NCBI RefSeq assembly: GCF_900115265.1
Contig: NZ_FOVU01000004.1
Span: 184,987 to 248,986 of the forward strand
Length of the DNA stretch: 64,000 bases
Direction of reading: 5' to 3'
Source: Bradyrhizobium sp. Ghvi
Lineage (GTDB): Bacteria; Pseudomonadota; Alphaproteobacteria; Rhizobiales; Xanthobacteraceae
The translations under genes were made by a program, and so were the position numbers. The notes beneath the pieces are model-generated. The model searched no databases, was not told the DNA's origin, and saw only the letters and a program-made list of their open reading frames with translations. This document shows, one piece after another, positions 9,784 through 18,335 of the stretch. Position 1 is the first letter of the stretch. Every line of letters begins with the position of its first letter.

Positions 9784-10542
9784 TCAGGTCTTGGATTCTT
9801 TTTCGTTCTTGTAGGGAGGGCGCGGAATGTTCTGATGCGCGGCGCGCAAGGCCGCCGACCAGCGCGAGCGCAGGTCGTGAAAATAAGGCTCGCCCGCCTC
9901 GATGCGGTGGTTGAGATCGGCTTCGCAGGCGTCCGCGCGCACCACCAGCACGTCGATCGGCAGCCCGACGCCGAGATTGGAGCGCATGGTCGAGTCCATC
10001 GAGATCAGGCCTGTTTTCAGAGCCTCGTAAAGCTCGACGTCGTAATGCATGGCGCGGTCGAGCACCGGCTTGCCGTATTTGTGCTCGCCGATCTGCAGGT
10101 AGGGCGTGTCGGTGGTGCACTCGATGAAATTGCCGGCGGTATAGATCATGAACAGGCGCATCCGCGCGCCCTTGATCTGGCCGCCGAACAGGAAGGAGAC
10201 ATCGAAGGACACGTCCTCGGATCTGAGCGCCGGTCCTTCGGTGGCGTGCACGGCTCGAATGGCCCGGCCGATGCGCTGGGCGGCCTGGAACATGGTCGGC
10301 GCGTTCATCAGCGTCTCGACCTCGCCGGTGTCGGGGTCTTCCAGGCCTTCGGTCAGCGTCGAGAGCACCGATTGGCTGATGGCAAGATTGCCGGCGCTGG
10401 CGATCGCCATTATGCGCTCGCCAGGGTTCGAGAAAATATGCAGCTTGCGGAAGGTCGAGACGTTGTCGAGGCCGGCATTGGTGCGGGTGTCGGCGATCAT
10501 CACCAGACCGTCCCGAACCAGGATTCCGCAGCAATAGGTCAT
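9784..10542 (-). CDS. Anbu peptidase (proteasome-like Thr hydrolase)
   Basis: 252-residue member of the bacterial proteasome-type family called Anbu (COG3484), an Ntn hydrolase relative of 20S beta subunits that assembles into open rings. With Met removed, Thr2 becomes the N-terminal nucleophile (MTYCCGIL). Asp18 in [10 protein letters not shown] and Lys33 in FRKLHIF fall at mature positions 17 and 32, the expected catalytic set. AIASAGNLA and the later [11 protein letters not shown] are further family motifs. The start at 10542 is required because the mature N-terminus must be Thr; an 18-residue longer frame would bury it. The neighbours (transglutaminase-like, alpha-E, ATP-grasp) are the recognised Anbu partners. 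Natural substrates are unknown. Confidence 0.93.
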   Translation of the reverse strand: MTYCCGILVRDGLVMIADTRTNAGLDNVSTFRKLHIFSNPGERIMAIASAGNLAISQSVLSTLTEGLEDPDTGEVETLMNAPTMFQAAQRIGRAIRAVHATEGPALRSEDVSFDVSFLFGGQIKGARMRLFMIYTAGNFIECTTDTPYLQIGEHKYGKPVLDRAMHYDVELYEALKTGLISMDSTMRSNLGVGLPIDVLVVRADACEADLNHRIEAGEPYFHDLRSRWSAALRAAHQNIPRPPYKNEKESKT

Positions 10543-10613
10543 TTCCAGTCCCCGAACGCGTTTGCGCCGAAGTACTAGCGAATTTTGGGGAGGCATGAAA
10601 CCCCCGAAAGGTC

Positions 10614-10740
10614 GTCATTCCCAGGCGCGACGAAGTCGCGAACCCGGAATCCATTTCGCCTCCCACTCTGTGGCCCGATCGATTCTCAGGTGCCGCAATT
10701 GCGCACCATGGCTCGATGCTTCGCATCGTCCCGGAATGGC
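10614..10740. repeat. Palindromic repeat inside the Anbu operon (first)
   Basis: ATTCC-type element opening GTCATTCCCAGGCGCGACG and closing CATCGTCCCGGAATGGC, with an inner GGTGCCGCAATTGCGCACC palindrome. It lies between the transglutaminase and Anbu genes and would form a strong hairpin in a shared transcript. Confidence 0.8.
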
Positions 10741-10743
10741 AAT

Positions 10744-11592
10744 CTAACTCTGCCGCTGGGACTGCGATTGCGACTGGCCGCCGCGGCCGGCCTGCTCGAC
10801 CTTGACCGCGACCGTCAGCGTCTCGGCGCCGCCGCCATAGCGGGTGCCGCGCACGGGCGCCGCGCCGAGATAATCGAGCCCGATCGCAACGCGGACATGG
10901 GCGTCGGTGGTGCAGATGCTGTTGGCGGGATCGAAACCGACCCAGCCGAGATCAGGCACATAGGCTTCCGCCCAGGCGTGCCCGGCGTCCTGATGCACGG
11001 TGCCGTCGGAACGCAGGAAATGGCCGGAGACGAAGCGCGCCGGCACGCCGCCGGAGCGGGCGCAGGCGATGAAGATGTGGGCATAGTCCTGGCAGACGCC
11101 GCGTTTAAGCGTGAAAGCCTCGGCCGCCGAGGTGCCGCTGTTGGTCGGATCCTCGTCGAAGGTCATGTGATCGCTGATCTGGGACATCAGCGTGTGCAGG
11201 AAGCCGAGCGTGTCGCTCTCGGCCTCGCTGCGGAGCTGGCGCGCGACCGCCGTCATCGCCGGATTGACGGCGGTGAGTTCGGTCGGACGCAGGAACATGC
11301 CGGCGGGAAAACGCTCGTCAGTGCCGCGCAGCACGCCGCCGGTGTCATGGGTCTCGATCAGCCCCTCGGCGGTGATCTTGATGTCGGTGACGGGTCCGCA
11401 GGACAGCACATGGGTGACGTTGCCGAACGCATCTTCGTGCATGTCGAGCTTGGTGTCGGTCGAGACGTCGATCTGCCACTCCGCCACATATTGCCCATCA
11501 TGGCTGCCCGGCGTCATACGCAGGATCTGGATCACGCTCGTTGCAGGCGGCTCGTAGCGATAGGTCGTGGTGTGCAGGATTCGCAGGCGCAT
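10744..11592 (-). CDS. Transglutaminase-like cysteine protease of the Anbu operon
   Basis: 282-residue cytosolic protein with an N-terminal beta domain (MRLRILHTTTYRYEPP) and a transglutaminase-like papain-fold core. The catalytic triad is visible as Cys167 in GVCQDYAHIF, His205 in DAGHAWAEAY and Asp221 in GFDPAN. Members of this family are thought to cleave, rather than form, isopeptide or peptide bonds. It lies between alpha-E and Anbu on the minus strand, separated from each by a palindromic repeat. The odd C-terminus GGQSQSQSQRQS is low complexity. A role in removing what the ATP-grasp enzyme adds is an inference from the conserved gene set. Confidence 0.92.
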   Translation of the reverse strand: MRLRILHTTTYRYEPPATSVIQILRMTPGSHDGQYVAEWQIDVSTDTKLDMHEDAFGNVTHVLSCGPVTDIKITAEGLIETHDTGGVLRGTDERFPAGMFLRPTELTAVNPAMTAVARQLRSEAESDTLGFLHTLMSQISDHMTFDEDPTNSGTSAAEAFTLKRGVCQDYAHIFIACARSGGVPARFVSGHFLRSDGTVHQDAGHAWAEAYVPDLGWVGFDPANSICTTDAHVRVAIGLDYLGAAPVRGTRYGGGAETLTVAVKVEQAGRGGQSQSQSQRQS

Positions 11593-11607
11593 GTGTTTTA
11601 CTGCTCC

Positions 11608-11688
11608 GTCATTCCGGGGCGATGCGCGAGCATCGAACCCGGAATCTCGAGATTCCGGGTCTGGTCCTTCGGACCATCCCGGAATGAC
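11608..11688. repeat. Palindromic repeat inside the Anbu operon (second)
   Basis: ATTCCGGGG-type element, GTCATTCCGGGGCGATG to CCATCCCGGAATGAC, nearly identical in its right half to the copy at 6110-6189. It lies between the alpha-E and transglutaminase genes. Confidence 0.85.
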
Positions 11689-11694
11689 CGAAGG

Positions 11695-12639
11695 TCAGAT
11701 CAAATACTGCTTCGTGATGATTTCGCCCAGCCTGGAATTGTCGGCAATGAACTCCTGAATGAATTCATGCACGCCGTGCTGGAAAATGTCGTTCATGTTG
11801 CTGTGTTCCAGCCGGTTGCGAATGCCGCGGGCATGGCGCTGGGCCGGGCCCTGGCGACCATAGGCGACGCCGATCTGGTCGAGGTTGCGTACGAGGTTGT
11901 CGTAGCAGCTTGCCAGCGAGCGCGGCAGCGTGCCGTTGAGGATCAAGAGATCCGCGACCAGCCACGGCTTCAGCGTTTCACGGTAGACCCAGTGATAGGC
12001 CGTCAGCGCCGAGACCGATCGCAGGATCGAGCTCCACTGATAGAAGTCGAGCGGGCCACCGACGTGCTCTTCCTCGGGCAGCAGCACATGATACTTGACG
12101 TCGAGAATGCGCGCGGTGTTGTCGGCGCGCTCCAGATGCAGGCCGAGGCGTGAGAACCAGTACGCATCGTTGCGCAGCATGGTCCGGTAGGCGGAGCCAT
12201 CGAAGCGCAGCGAGGTCTCTTGCACAAAGCGCAGGAACTTCGCCAGCTCCTCGCGCGTCGAGGTGCCCTTGCTCCAGACCTCCTGCAACTCGATCCAGGC
12301 AGAGTTGATGGTGTCCCACATCTCGCTGGTCAACGCGGTCCGCACCGAGCGCGAGTTCAGCCGCGCCGCCTCGATGCAGTTCCTGATCGAGGACGGATTG
12401 TCGGCCGAGAACGAGAGGTAGTCGACGACGTTGTGCTCGTTGGCTTCCTCGTGGGTCTGATAGAAGCTCTCCGCGACCCCGGCAGTGAGCAGCGCCGAGT
12501 CCCATTCGTTGGTCTTGCCGATATAGGCGGCGGGAAGCGCGGTGACGCGCAAGGTCGCATCGATGGTGCGTGCGAGATATTCGGCCCGTTCGACGTAGCG
12601 GGCGAGCCAGTAGAGGTTTTCGGCGGTACGCGACAGCAT
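11695..12639 (-). CDS. Alpha-E domain protein
   Basis: 314-residue all-helical protein of the alpha-E family (DUF403), recognised by the start MLSRTAENLYWLARYVERAE and the later NDAYWFSRLGLHLERADNTARILDVKYH. The family is rich in conserved Glu and Arg and has no known activity by itself; it nearly always occurs with circularly permuted ATP-grasp proteins and may present or bind their substrate. It begins 4 bases after the ATP-grasp stop, so the two are almost surely made together. No signal peptide or membrane segment is seen. Confidence 0.93.
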   Translation of the reverse strand: MLSRTAENLYWLARYVERAEYLARTIDATLRVTALPAAYIGKTNEWDSALLTAGVAESFYQTHEEANEHNVVDYLSFSADNPSSIRNCIEAARLNSRSVRTALTSEMWDTINSAWIELQEVWSKGTSTREELAKFLRFVQETSLRFDGSAYRTMLRNDAYWFSRLGLHLERADNTARILDVKYHVLLPEEEHVGGPLDFYQWSSILRSVSALTAYHWVYRETLKPWLVADLLILNGTLPRSLASCYDNLVRNLDQIGVAYGRQGPAQRHARGIRNRLEHSNMNDIFQHGVHEFIQEFIADNSRLGEIITKQYLI

Positions 12640-12643
12640 CTCT

Positions 12644-14062
12644 CTACTCGTCCAGGATCCAGGTGTCTTTGGTGCCGCCGCCCTGGCTCGAATTGACCAC
12701 CAGGGAGCCTTCCTTCAGTGCCACGCGGGTGAGCCCGCCCGGCACGATTGTCGTGCTTTTGCTCCCGGTCAGCACGAAGGGCCGCAGGTCGACATGGCGC
12801 GGTGCGAGGCCGCTCGCCGTACAGGTCGGGCAGGTCGAGAGCGCCAGCGTCGGCTGCGCTATGAAACCTTCCGGCTCGCGCTTGAGCTTCTCGCGGAATG
12901 CTTCGATCGTCGCCTTGGTCGCGGCTGGGCCGATCAGCATGCCGTAGCCGCCGGAGCCGTGGACCTCCTTGACGACGAGTTCGCTCAAATTGTCCAATAC
13001 GTAAGCCAGATCCTTCGGCTCGCGGCAGCGCCAGGTCGGCACGTTCTTCAGGATCGGCTCCTCGCCCAGATAGAATTTCACGATGTCGGGCATGTAGGAG
13101 TAGATCGCCTTGTCGTCGGCGATGCCGGTGCCGACGGCGTTGGCGAGGGTGATGTTGCCTGCCGCGTAGGCCGACATCAGTCCGGGCACACCGAGCACGG
13201 AGTCGGGTCGGAAGGTGAGGGGGTCGATGAAATCGTCGTCGACCCGGCGATAGATCACGTCGACCCGTTTCAGCCCCTCGGTCGTCCGCATGAACACTTC
13301 ATTGTTCTTGACGACGAGGTCGCGGCCCTCGACCAACTCGACGCCGAGCTTGTCGGCGAGGAATGAGTGCTCGTAATAGGCCGAGTTGTAGACGCCCGGC
13401 GTGAGCAGCGCGACCGTCGGTTCGCCCGAGGCGCTATGCGGCGCGACCGAGCGGAGCGCGGCGAGCAACTCGTCCGGATAACGCTCGACCGGCGCCACCC
13501 TGTGGCGGGCGAACAGGTCCGGAAACAGCCGCATCATGATCTCGCGGTTTTCCAGCATGTAGGACACGCCCGAGGGGGTGCGCGCATTGTCCTCCAGCAC
13601 GATGAAATCCTCGGCGTCGACCCGGACGATGTCGATGCCGGCGATGTGCACGTAGACGTCGTGCGGCACCTGCTGGCCGTTCATCTCGGGCCGGAACACC
13701 GGGTTCTGGAAGATCAGATCATCGGGCACGATCTCGGCGCGCAGGATCTCGCGGCCGTGATAGATGTCGCGCAGGAACATGTTCAGCGCCTTGACGCGCT
13801 GCTTTAGCCCCTTCTCCAGCACCGTCCATTCCTTGCCGGACATGATCCGTGGGATCACGTCAAACGGAATCAAGCGCTCGGTGGATTCGGACTCGCCATA
13901 GACCGCGAAGGTGATGCCGATGCGGCGGAACAGGAGCTCGGCCTCCTGGCGGCGATATTCGAGCGCCTCGGAAGGTGTCTCCTTGAGCCAGCGTGCCAGC
14001 TCCTGATAGGCAGGGCGAAGGTCCCCGCCGGGAATATTCATTTCATCAAACGCGACTGCCAT
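12644..14062 (-). CDS. Circularly permuted ATP-grasp ligase (type 2)
   Basis: 472-residue member of the permuted ATP-grasp family (DUF404/DUF407). Motifs include IPFDVIPRIMSGKEW, RDIYHGREIL, VDAEDFIVLEDNARTPSGVSYMLENR near 155-180, VDVIYRRVDDDFIDPLTF, TLANAVGTGIADDKAIYSY and the basic VVKEVHGSGGYGMLIGP. The fold forms amide bonds between a carboxylate and an amine using ATP. The substrate is unknown; peptide or protein tagging has been proposed for this gene set. The ATG at 14062 leads straight into conserved sequence; a 51-residue longer frame is not conserved. It is the promoter-proximal gene of the Anbu set. Confidence 0.92.
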   Translation of the reverse strand: MAVAFDEMNIPGGDLRPAYQELARWLKETPSEALEYRRQEAELLFRRIGITFAVYGESESTERLIPFDVIPRIMSGKEWTVLEKGLKQRVKALNMFLRDIYHGREILRAEIVPDDLIFQNPVFRPEMNGQQVPHDVYVHIAGIDIVRVDAEDFIVLEDNARTPSGVSYMLENREIMMRLFPDLFARHRVAPVERYPDELLAALRSVAPHSASGEPTVALLTPGVYNSAYYEHSFLADKLGVELVEGRDLVVKNNEVFMRTTEGLKRVDVIYRRVDDDFIDPLTFRPDSVLGVPGLMSAYAAGNITLANAVGTGIADDKAIYSYMPDIVKFYLGEEPILKNVPTWRCREPKDLAYVLDNLSELVVKEVHGSGGYGMLIGPAATKATIEAFREKLKREPEGFIAQPTLALSTCPTCTASGLAPRHVDLRPFVLTGSKSTTIVPGGLTRVALKEGSLVVNSSQGGGTKDTWILDE

Positions 14063-14340
14063 AGATGCCGACTGTTCTCCCCAGGCGTTGCGCCAATGGT
14101 CAGGTCGATGAGGTCCAGGTGCAGACCGCAACGTCCTTGGCCATGCGGCAAGAGTGCATGACTTCGAGGAGGTAGCAAGGGGCGGGCCACCTCGATAAGC
14201 ATGGAGAGAGGGCATTTGCCTGAGATGGCTGGGGCGGTGCCTGAAAAAATGGCTGAGGACTGCTTATTTCGACAGCAAAACCGCGTGACTTCAACGCGTT
14301 ACCTCGGCAAAGTCGGGACTTGAGGTGAGGGATTTAAGGA

Positions 14341-15078
14341 ATGAGCGAGATCGTCACGGCGGGCATTCTGGTCATCGGGGATGAAATCCTGTCCGGCCGG
14401 ACCAAGGACAAGAATATCGGCTTCATCGCCGAATATTTGACCAATATAGGCATCGATTTGAAGGAAGTCCGGATCGTCTCCGACGAGGAGGATGACATCG
14501 TCGCCGCGTTGAATGCACTGCGGCAACGCTACACCTATGTCTTCACGACAGGTGGCATCGGGCCGACCCATGACGACATCACCGCCGACAGCGTTGCCAA
14601 GGCGTTCGGTGTCGGCATCGACCACCATCCCGAAGTGGTTGCCCGTTTCAGGGAGCGCTGGAGCGAGCAGGACCTCAACGAGGCCCGGCTGCGCATGGCG
14701 CGAATCCCCGATGGCGCCGAGCTGATCCAGAGCGCGACCATCCTCGCGCCTGGCTTCAAGATCGGCAATGTCATCGTCATGGCCGGTGTGCCCTCGATCA
14801 TGCAGGCGATGATGGACATCGTTTCACCCAAGCTGAAATCCGGCGTCCGCATGCTGTCCGAATCGGTCCGGGCCAACGCGCGGGAAGGCGATATCGGCAG
14901 TCCGTTGCGGGCGATCGCCGCGGCGCATCCCGACACCATCATCGGCAGCTATCCCTTCATGGACGAGGAGCAGAAGCCGAACACGAACCTCGTGGTGCGC
15001 TCGCGCGATCCGGACAAGCTCGCCGCTGCAATGGCGGCCGTGAAGGAAATGCTGGCAGGATTGAACATCACCCGCTAG
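14341..15078 (+). CDS. Molybdopterin-binding (MoCF/CinA N-terminal-like) protein
   Basis: 245-residue protein built around a MoaB/MogA-type domain: AGILVIGDEILSGRTKDKN at the N-terminus and VFTTGGIGPTHDDITADSVAKAF near 75-97. This matches the N-terminal half of CinA, but the C-terminal nicotinamide-nucleotide amidase half is absent, so a PncC activity is not expected. It may act on a nucleotide pyrophosphate such as ADP-ribose or bind a molybdopterin; which is unknown. A GAGGTGAGGGATTTAAGGA stretch gives the ribosome site. It runs in the same direction as gpt 36 bases downstream. Confidence 0.88.
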   Translation: MSEIVTAGILVIGDEILSGRTKDKNIGFIAEYLTNIGIDLKEVRIVSDEEDDIVAALNALRQRYTYVFTTGGIGPTHDDITADSVAKAFGVGIDHHPEVVARFRERWSEQDLNEARLRMARIPDGAELIQSATILAPGFKIGNVIVMAGVPSIMQAMMDIVSPKLKSGVRMLSESVRANAREGDIGSPLRAIAAAHPDTIIGSYPFMDEEQKPNTNLVVRSRDPDKLAAAMAAVKEMLAGLNITR

Positions 15079-15114
15079 CAACCTGGCTGCCGGCAGACGA
15101 AGCAGGAGACGATA

Positions 15115-15642
15115 ATGGCTGGTGAAATACCGCAATTGAGCGCAGAGGAACGGGCAGGTCGGCCCTTTCCGGTCTCGTGGGACCAATTCCACCGGGATTG
15201 CCGCGCGCTGACCTGGCGGCTCAACGAGGTCGGTCCGTTCCAGGCGGTGATCGCGATCACCCGCGGCGGCCTGGTGCCGGCCGCGATCGTGGCGCGTGAG
15301 CTCGGGGTTCGCATCATCGATACGGTTTGCATTGCAAGCTATGACCACGACAAGCAGGGCGACCTGAAAGTATTGAAGGGCATTTCGGAAGAGGTCATGA
15401 AACTCGGCGATGGCACCGGCAAGGGACTGCTGATCGTCGACGACCTCGTCGACACCGGCAAGACCGGCAAGCTGGTGCGCGAGATGCTGCCTGATGCGCA
15501 TTTCGCCACCGTCTACGCCAAGCCGAAGGGCCGTCCGCTGGTCGACACCTTCATCACGGAAGTGTCGCAGGACACCTGGATCTTCTTCCCCTGGGACACC
15601 GCGCTGTCCTACCACCCGCCGCTGCGCGACGGCGCGGCGTGA
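15115..15642 (+). CDS. gpt: Xanthine(-guanine) phosphoribosyltransferase
   Basis: 175-residue purine salvage enzyme joining xanthine or guanine to PRPP. The PRPP-binding motif reads [16 protein letters not shown] near residues 102-117, and [23 protein letters not shown] near 43-66 and [10 protein letters not shown] at the end are typical of Gpt. AGGAG precedes the ATG. Probably co-transcribed with the MoCF-type gene just upstream, and followed by a palindromic repeat. Confidence 0.93.
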   Translation: MAGEIPQLSAEERAGRPFPVSWDQFHRDCRALTWRLNEVGPFQAVIAITRGGLVPAAIVARELGVRIIDTVCIASYDHDKQGDLKVLKGISEEVMKLGDGTGKGLLIVDDLVDTGKTGKLVREMLPDAHFATVYAKPKGRPLVDTFITEVSQDTWIFFPWDTALSYHPPLRDGAA

Positions 15643-15650
15643 CCGAGGGA

Positions 15651-15729
15651 GTCATTCCGGGGCGATGCGAAGCATCGAGTCCGGAATCTCGAGATTCCGG
15701 GTTCGGTCCTGCGGACCGCCCCGGAATGA
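15651..15729. repeat. Intergenic palindromic repeat, ATTCCGGGG type
   Basis: GTCATTCCGGGGCGATGCG to GGACCGCCCCGGAATGA with an inner GGAATCTCGAGATTCC palindrome, between gpt and the next plus-strand gene. Confidence 0.85.
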
Positions 15730-15750
15730 AGGCGTAACGGGCGCGCCAGC

Positions 15751-16368
15751 ATGCCCCTGCAAAACCGCGTCACTCCGCTGGGCGACATCATCGCCACCCC
15801 ACATCGCGGGATGTTCACAGGCAATCGCGGCATCATCCATGATCCCGCGACCAAGACGTTGCTCAACAAGCGCTGGTCAACGCCAGCCTGGATCACCTGC
15901 CTGTGTGAATTCCGCGGCTGGCGCCGGCCAGTGATGGCGCGGCGGAGCTGGACCGAGCTGTTCTTTCTCGACGAGGCCACCGCCTTTGCCGCGGGGCATC
16001 GCCCTTGTTTCTTCTGCCGCCGCGACGATGCCAAGCGGTTTCGGGCTGCATGGGAGAGGGGGAATGACGCGACCGGGATCAGCGCCAAGGCGATGGATGC
16101 CGTGCTCCATCGCGAGCGGCTGGATCGGGGCAGGAAGCGCCTGCACGCCTTGCCGGTGTCGCTTGTCGAACTGCCCGATGGCGCCATGGTGCAGCAGGGC
16201 GAACAGAGTTTTTTGGTGGTGCAGGGTCGGGCGCTCCTGTGGTCGGCGGCCGGCTATGTGGCCGATACACACGACCTCACGGAGCCCATGCTGCTGACAC
16301 CGCCTTCGACGCTGCGCGCACTGAGCGCCGGCTACCGGCCGGTGCTGCATCCCTCTGCGTCAGGCTAG
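15751..16368 (+). CDS. Conserved hypothetical protein with CxxC motif
   Basis: 205 residues, not assigned to a function. It is soluble, rich in Arg and Trp, and has the segment GHRPCFFCRRDDAKRFRAAW near residues 84-103, where the CFFC pair could bind a metal or be redox active. LPDGAMVQQGEQSFLVVQGRALLWSAAGY looks like a small beta domain. The coding signal is good and the frame is uninterrupted. It ends 2 bases before the stop of the convergent MetE-like gene. Seems of a kind seen in other alphaproteobacteria, but this is from memory only. Confidence 0.7.
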   Translation: MPLQNRVTPLGDIIATPHRGMFTGNRGIIHDPATKTLLNKRWSTPAWITCLCEFRGWRRPVMARRSWTELFFLDEATAFAAGHRPCFFCRRDDAKRFRAAWERGNDATGISAKAMDAVLHRERLDRGRKRLHALPVSLVELPDGAMVQQGEQSFLVVQGRALLWSAAGYVADTHDLTEPMLLTPPSTLRALSAGYRPVLHPSASG

Positions 16369-16369
16369 A

Positions 16370-17392
16370 TCACCCGAGCTTCTCGCGCGCCAGCGCGGCG
16401 CCGGCGCCGAGTGCCATCAGCTTGGCTTCGGCGATTTCGCGCCGCATCGGCGCCATGCCGCAATTGGTGGTGGCGATGATGTTGCTCTTGGGCACGAATT
16501 TCGCGACAGCGTCGATCACCTGAACGACGTCCTCGGCGGTCTCGACCGTATCGCTGGCGACGTCGATGACGCCGGCCTGCACGATCTTGTTCTTCAGGAG
16601 CGCAAGCAGATCGAGCGGGACCTTCGAATTGCGGCACTCGATCGCGACCTGCTGGATCGGGCTGGCGTCGATCGCCGGGAAGATCTGCTCGTACTGTCGC
16701 CACTGGCTGCCCAACGTTTCCTTCCAATCGGTGTTGGCCTTGATGCCGTAGCCGTAGCAGATGTGCACGGCGGTGGTGCAGGTCAGCCCCTGAGCGGCGC
16801 GCTCCAACGCCTTGATGCCCCAATCGTTGACCTCGTCCATGTAGACGTTGAAGGCGGGCTCGTCGAACTGCACGAGATCGACGCCGTCGGCTTGCAGCGC
16901 CTTGGCTTCCTCGTTCAAAAGCTCGGCGAAGGCGAAGGCCATCTTGACGCGGTCGCCATAATAGCGGTCCGCGATGGTGTCGATGATGGTCATCGGGCCG
17001 GGCAGGGTGAATTTCAGCTTCTTGTTCGTATGCGTGCGTGCGACGCGCGCCTCGAAAGCGTGGACGCGATCCTTGAGCCGGAGCGGGGCGACCACCTGCG
17101 GCACCATCGCCTTGTAGCGGTCCTTGCGGATGCCCATCTCGACCTTGTGGGCGAAGTCGATGCCCTCGATCTTCTCCAGGAATCCGTGCACGAAATGCTG
17201 GCGGGCCTGTTCGCCCTCGGTGAGGATGTCGATGCCGGCGTCTTCCTGGATCTTGAGCCAGATCAGCGTCGCATCCCGCTTGGCGCGGAGAAGCTCGTCG
17301 CCTTGCGACTTCCAGGGCGCCCAGAGCATGTTGGGCTCGGCGAGCCATTCCGGCTTGGGCAAGGATCCGGCGATCGTCGTTGGAAACAGCAT
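16370..17392 (-). CDS. MetE-like cobalamin-independent methionine synthase domain protein
   Basis: 340-residue protein matching only the C-terminal catalytic barrel of MetE (about 750 residues in full). It starts LFPTTIAGSLPKPEWL, has KFTLPGPMTIIDTIADRYYGD, LVQFDEPAFN, and the zinc-site candidates His and Cys in HICYGYG, the Glu and Cys in IECRNSKVPLDLLALL and the Cys in TTNCGMAP. Such short homologues may use other methyl donors than folate, so a true methionine synthase role is not proven. GGGAGGG before the ATG at 17392 fixes the start over a 14-residue longer frame. Confidence 0.88.
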   Translation of the reverse strand: MLFPTTIAGSLPKPEWLAEPNMLWAPWKSQGDELLRAKRDATLIWLKIQEDAGIDILTEGEQARQHFVHGFLEKIEGIDFAHKVEMGIRKDRYKAMVPQVVAPLRLKDRVHAFEARVARTHTNKKLKFTLPGPMTIIDTIADRYYGDRVKMAFAFAELLNEEAKALQADGVDLVQFDEPAFNVYMDEVNDWGIKALERAAQGLTCTTAVHICYGYGIKANTDWKETLGSQWRQYEQIFPAIDASPIQQVAIECRNSKVPLDLLALLKNKIVQAGVIDVASDTVETAEDVVQVIDAVAKFVPKSNIIATTNCGMAPMRREIAEAKLMALGAGAALAREKLG

Positions 17393-17514
17393 GGGTCCCT
17401 CCCGGCGGGTTGTGATTGCGCCTCTGTCTGCCATGTCTTAACGTCGAGGTACAGAACAACAAAAGTCGCCCTCTATTCCAGCGGCGAGGGCAGGGAAGGC
17501 CAAAGGACAAGGTC

Positions 17515-17730
17515 GTGATCGATCTCTATTACGCGCCGACGCCGAACGGCTGGAAAATCTCGATCATGCTGGAGGAGCTCGGGCTTCCCTATACCGTGAA
17601 ACCCGTCAACATCCGCGCCGGCGAGCAGTTCGCGCCTGAGTTTCTGGCGATCTCCCCCAACAACCGCATTCCCGCAATCGTCGATCACGAGCCCGGCCCC
17701 GGAATGACGAGAACAAAGGAAACGCCATGA
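17515..17730 (+). pseudogene. Truncated glutathione S-transferase remnant
   Basis: From GTG 17515 the frame encodes [23 protein letters not shown] and [17 protein letters not shown], the thioredoxin-like N-terminal domain of a YghU/YfcG-type glutathione transferase. It then breaks off after 60 of an expected 200-plus residues. The break point is the sequence CCCGGCCCCGGAATGAC, which is the right end of an ATTCCGGGG palindrome. The remaining frame ends TGA overlapping the ATG of the next gene. AAGGA lies just upstream, so it could still be translated as a 71-residue peptide. The catalytic helical domain is gone. Confidence 0.8.
17692..17708. repeat. Right-end fragment of an ATTCCGGGG-type palindrome
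   Basis: CCCGGCCCCGGAATGAC equals the closing end of the intergenic palindromes elsewhere in the window, here joined directly to the cut end of the glutathione transferase frame. Confidence 0.6.
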
Positions 17731-18335
17731 TCGAATTCTTCTTCGACTGCTCGAGCCCCTGGACCTATCTCGCCTTCCACAACATCCAGCCGCTGGCGAA
17801 GGAGCTCGGCGCCGGGATCATTTGGCGGCCGATCCTGGTCGGCGGCATCTTCAACACGGTCAATCCCAGCGTCTACGCGCAACGTGAGAAACCCGTGCCG
17901 CTGAAGGCGCGCTACATGAAGAAGGATCTTCAGGATTGGGCGCGCTCGGCGGACCTCGCGATCAAGATGCCGCCAACGGTGTTTCCGGTGAACAGCGTCA
18001 AGGCGATGCGGGGCTGCATCTGGCTGGGAAAGGACATGGTGCCGTTCGCAACTGCCGTGTTCGAGACCTATTGGGGCGACGACAAGGACATCTCGCAAGA
18101 CGCGGTGCTGGCCGATATCTGCAAGAAGGCCGGCGTCGACGAGCAGAAATTCTTTGCCGGCATCTCGGAGCAGGGCATCAAGGACCAGCTCAAGGCCAAC
18201 ACGGAAGAGGTGGTGGCGCGAGGCGGCTTCGGCTCGCCGACCATTTTTATCAACAAGACCGACATGTACTTCGGCAATGATCGCCTGCCGCTGATCCGCG
18301 AGGCGCTGCTGCGCAACAAGGCAAGCGCGGCCTGA
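17727..18335 (+). CDS. 2-hydroxychromene-2-carboxylate isomerase family protein (DsbA fold)
   Basis: 202-residue kappa-class glutathione transferase-like protein. It begins [19 protein letters not shown], the active-site region with Ser rather than a CxxC, and ends with [22 protein letters not shown]. Family members isomerise hydroxychromene carboxylates in naphthalene breakdown using glutathione, but most chromosomal copies have unknown substrates. It overlaps the stop of the broken GST frame by 4 bases (ATGA) and its own stop overlaps the next ATG (TGATG), so it is translationally coupled to the quinone reductase gene. Confidence 0.87.
   Translation: MIEFFFDCSSPWTYLAFHNIQPLAKELGAGIIWRPILVGGIFNTVNPSVYAQREKPVPLKARYMKKDLQDWARSADLAIKMPPTVFPVNSVKAMRGCIWLGKDMVPFATAVFETYWGDDKDISQDAVLADICKKAGVDEQKFFAGISEQGIKDQLKANTEEVVARGGFGSPTIFINKTDMYFGNDRLPLIREALLRNKASAA

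Noticed and set aside
10585..12153. A 522-codon plus-strand frame
   Set aside because: Opposite the transglutaminase and alpha-E genes and running through two palindromic repeats; no domain.
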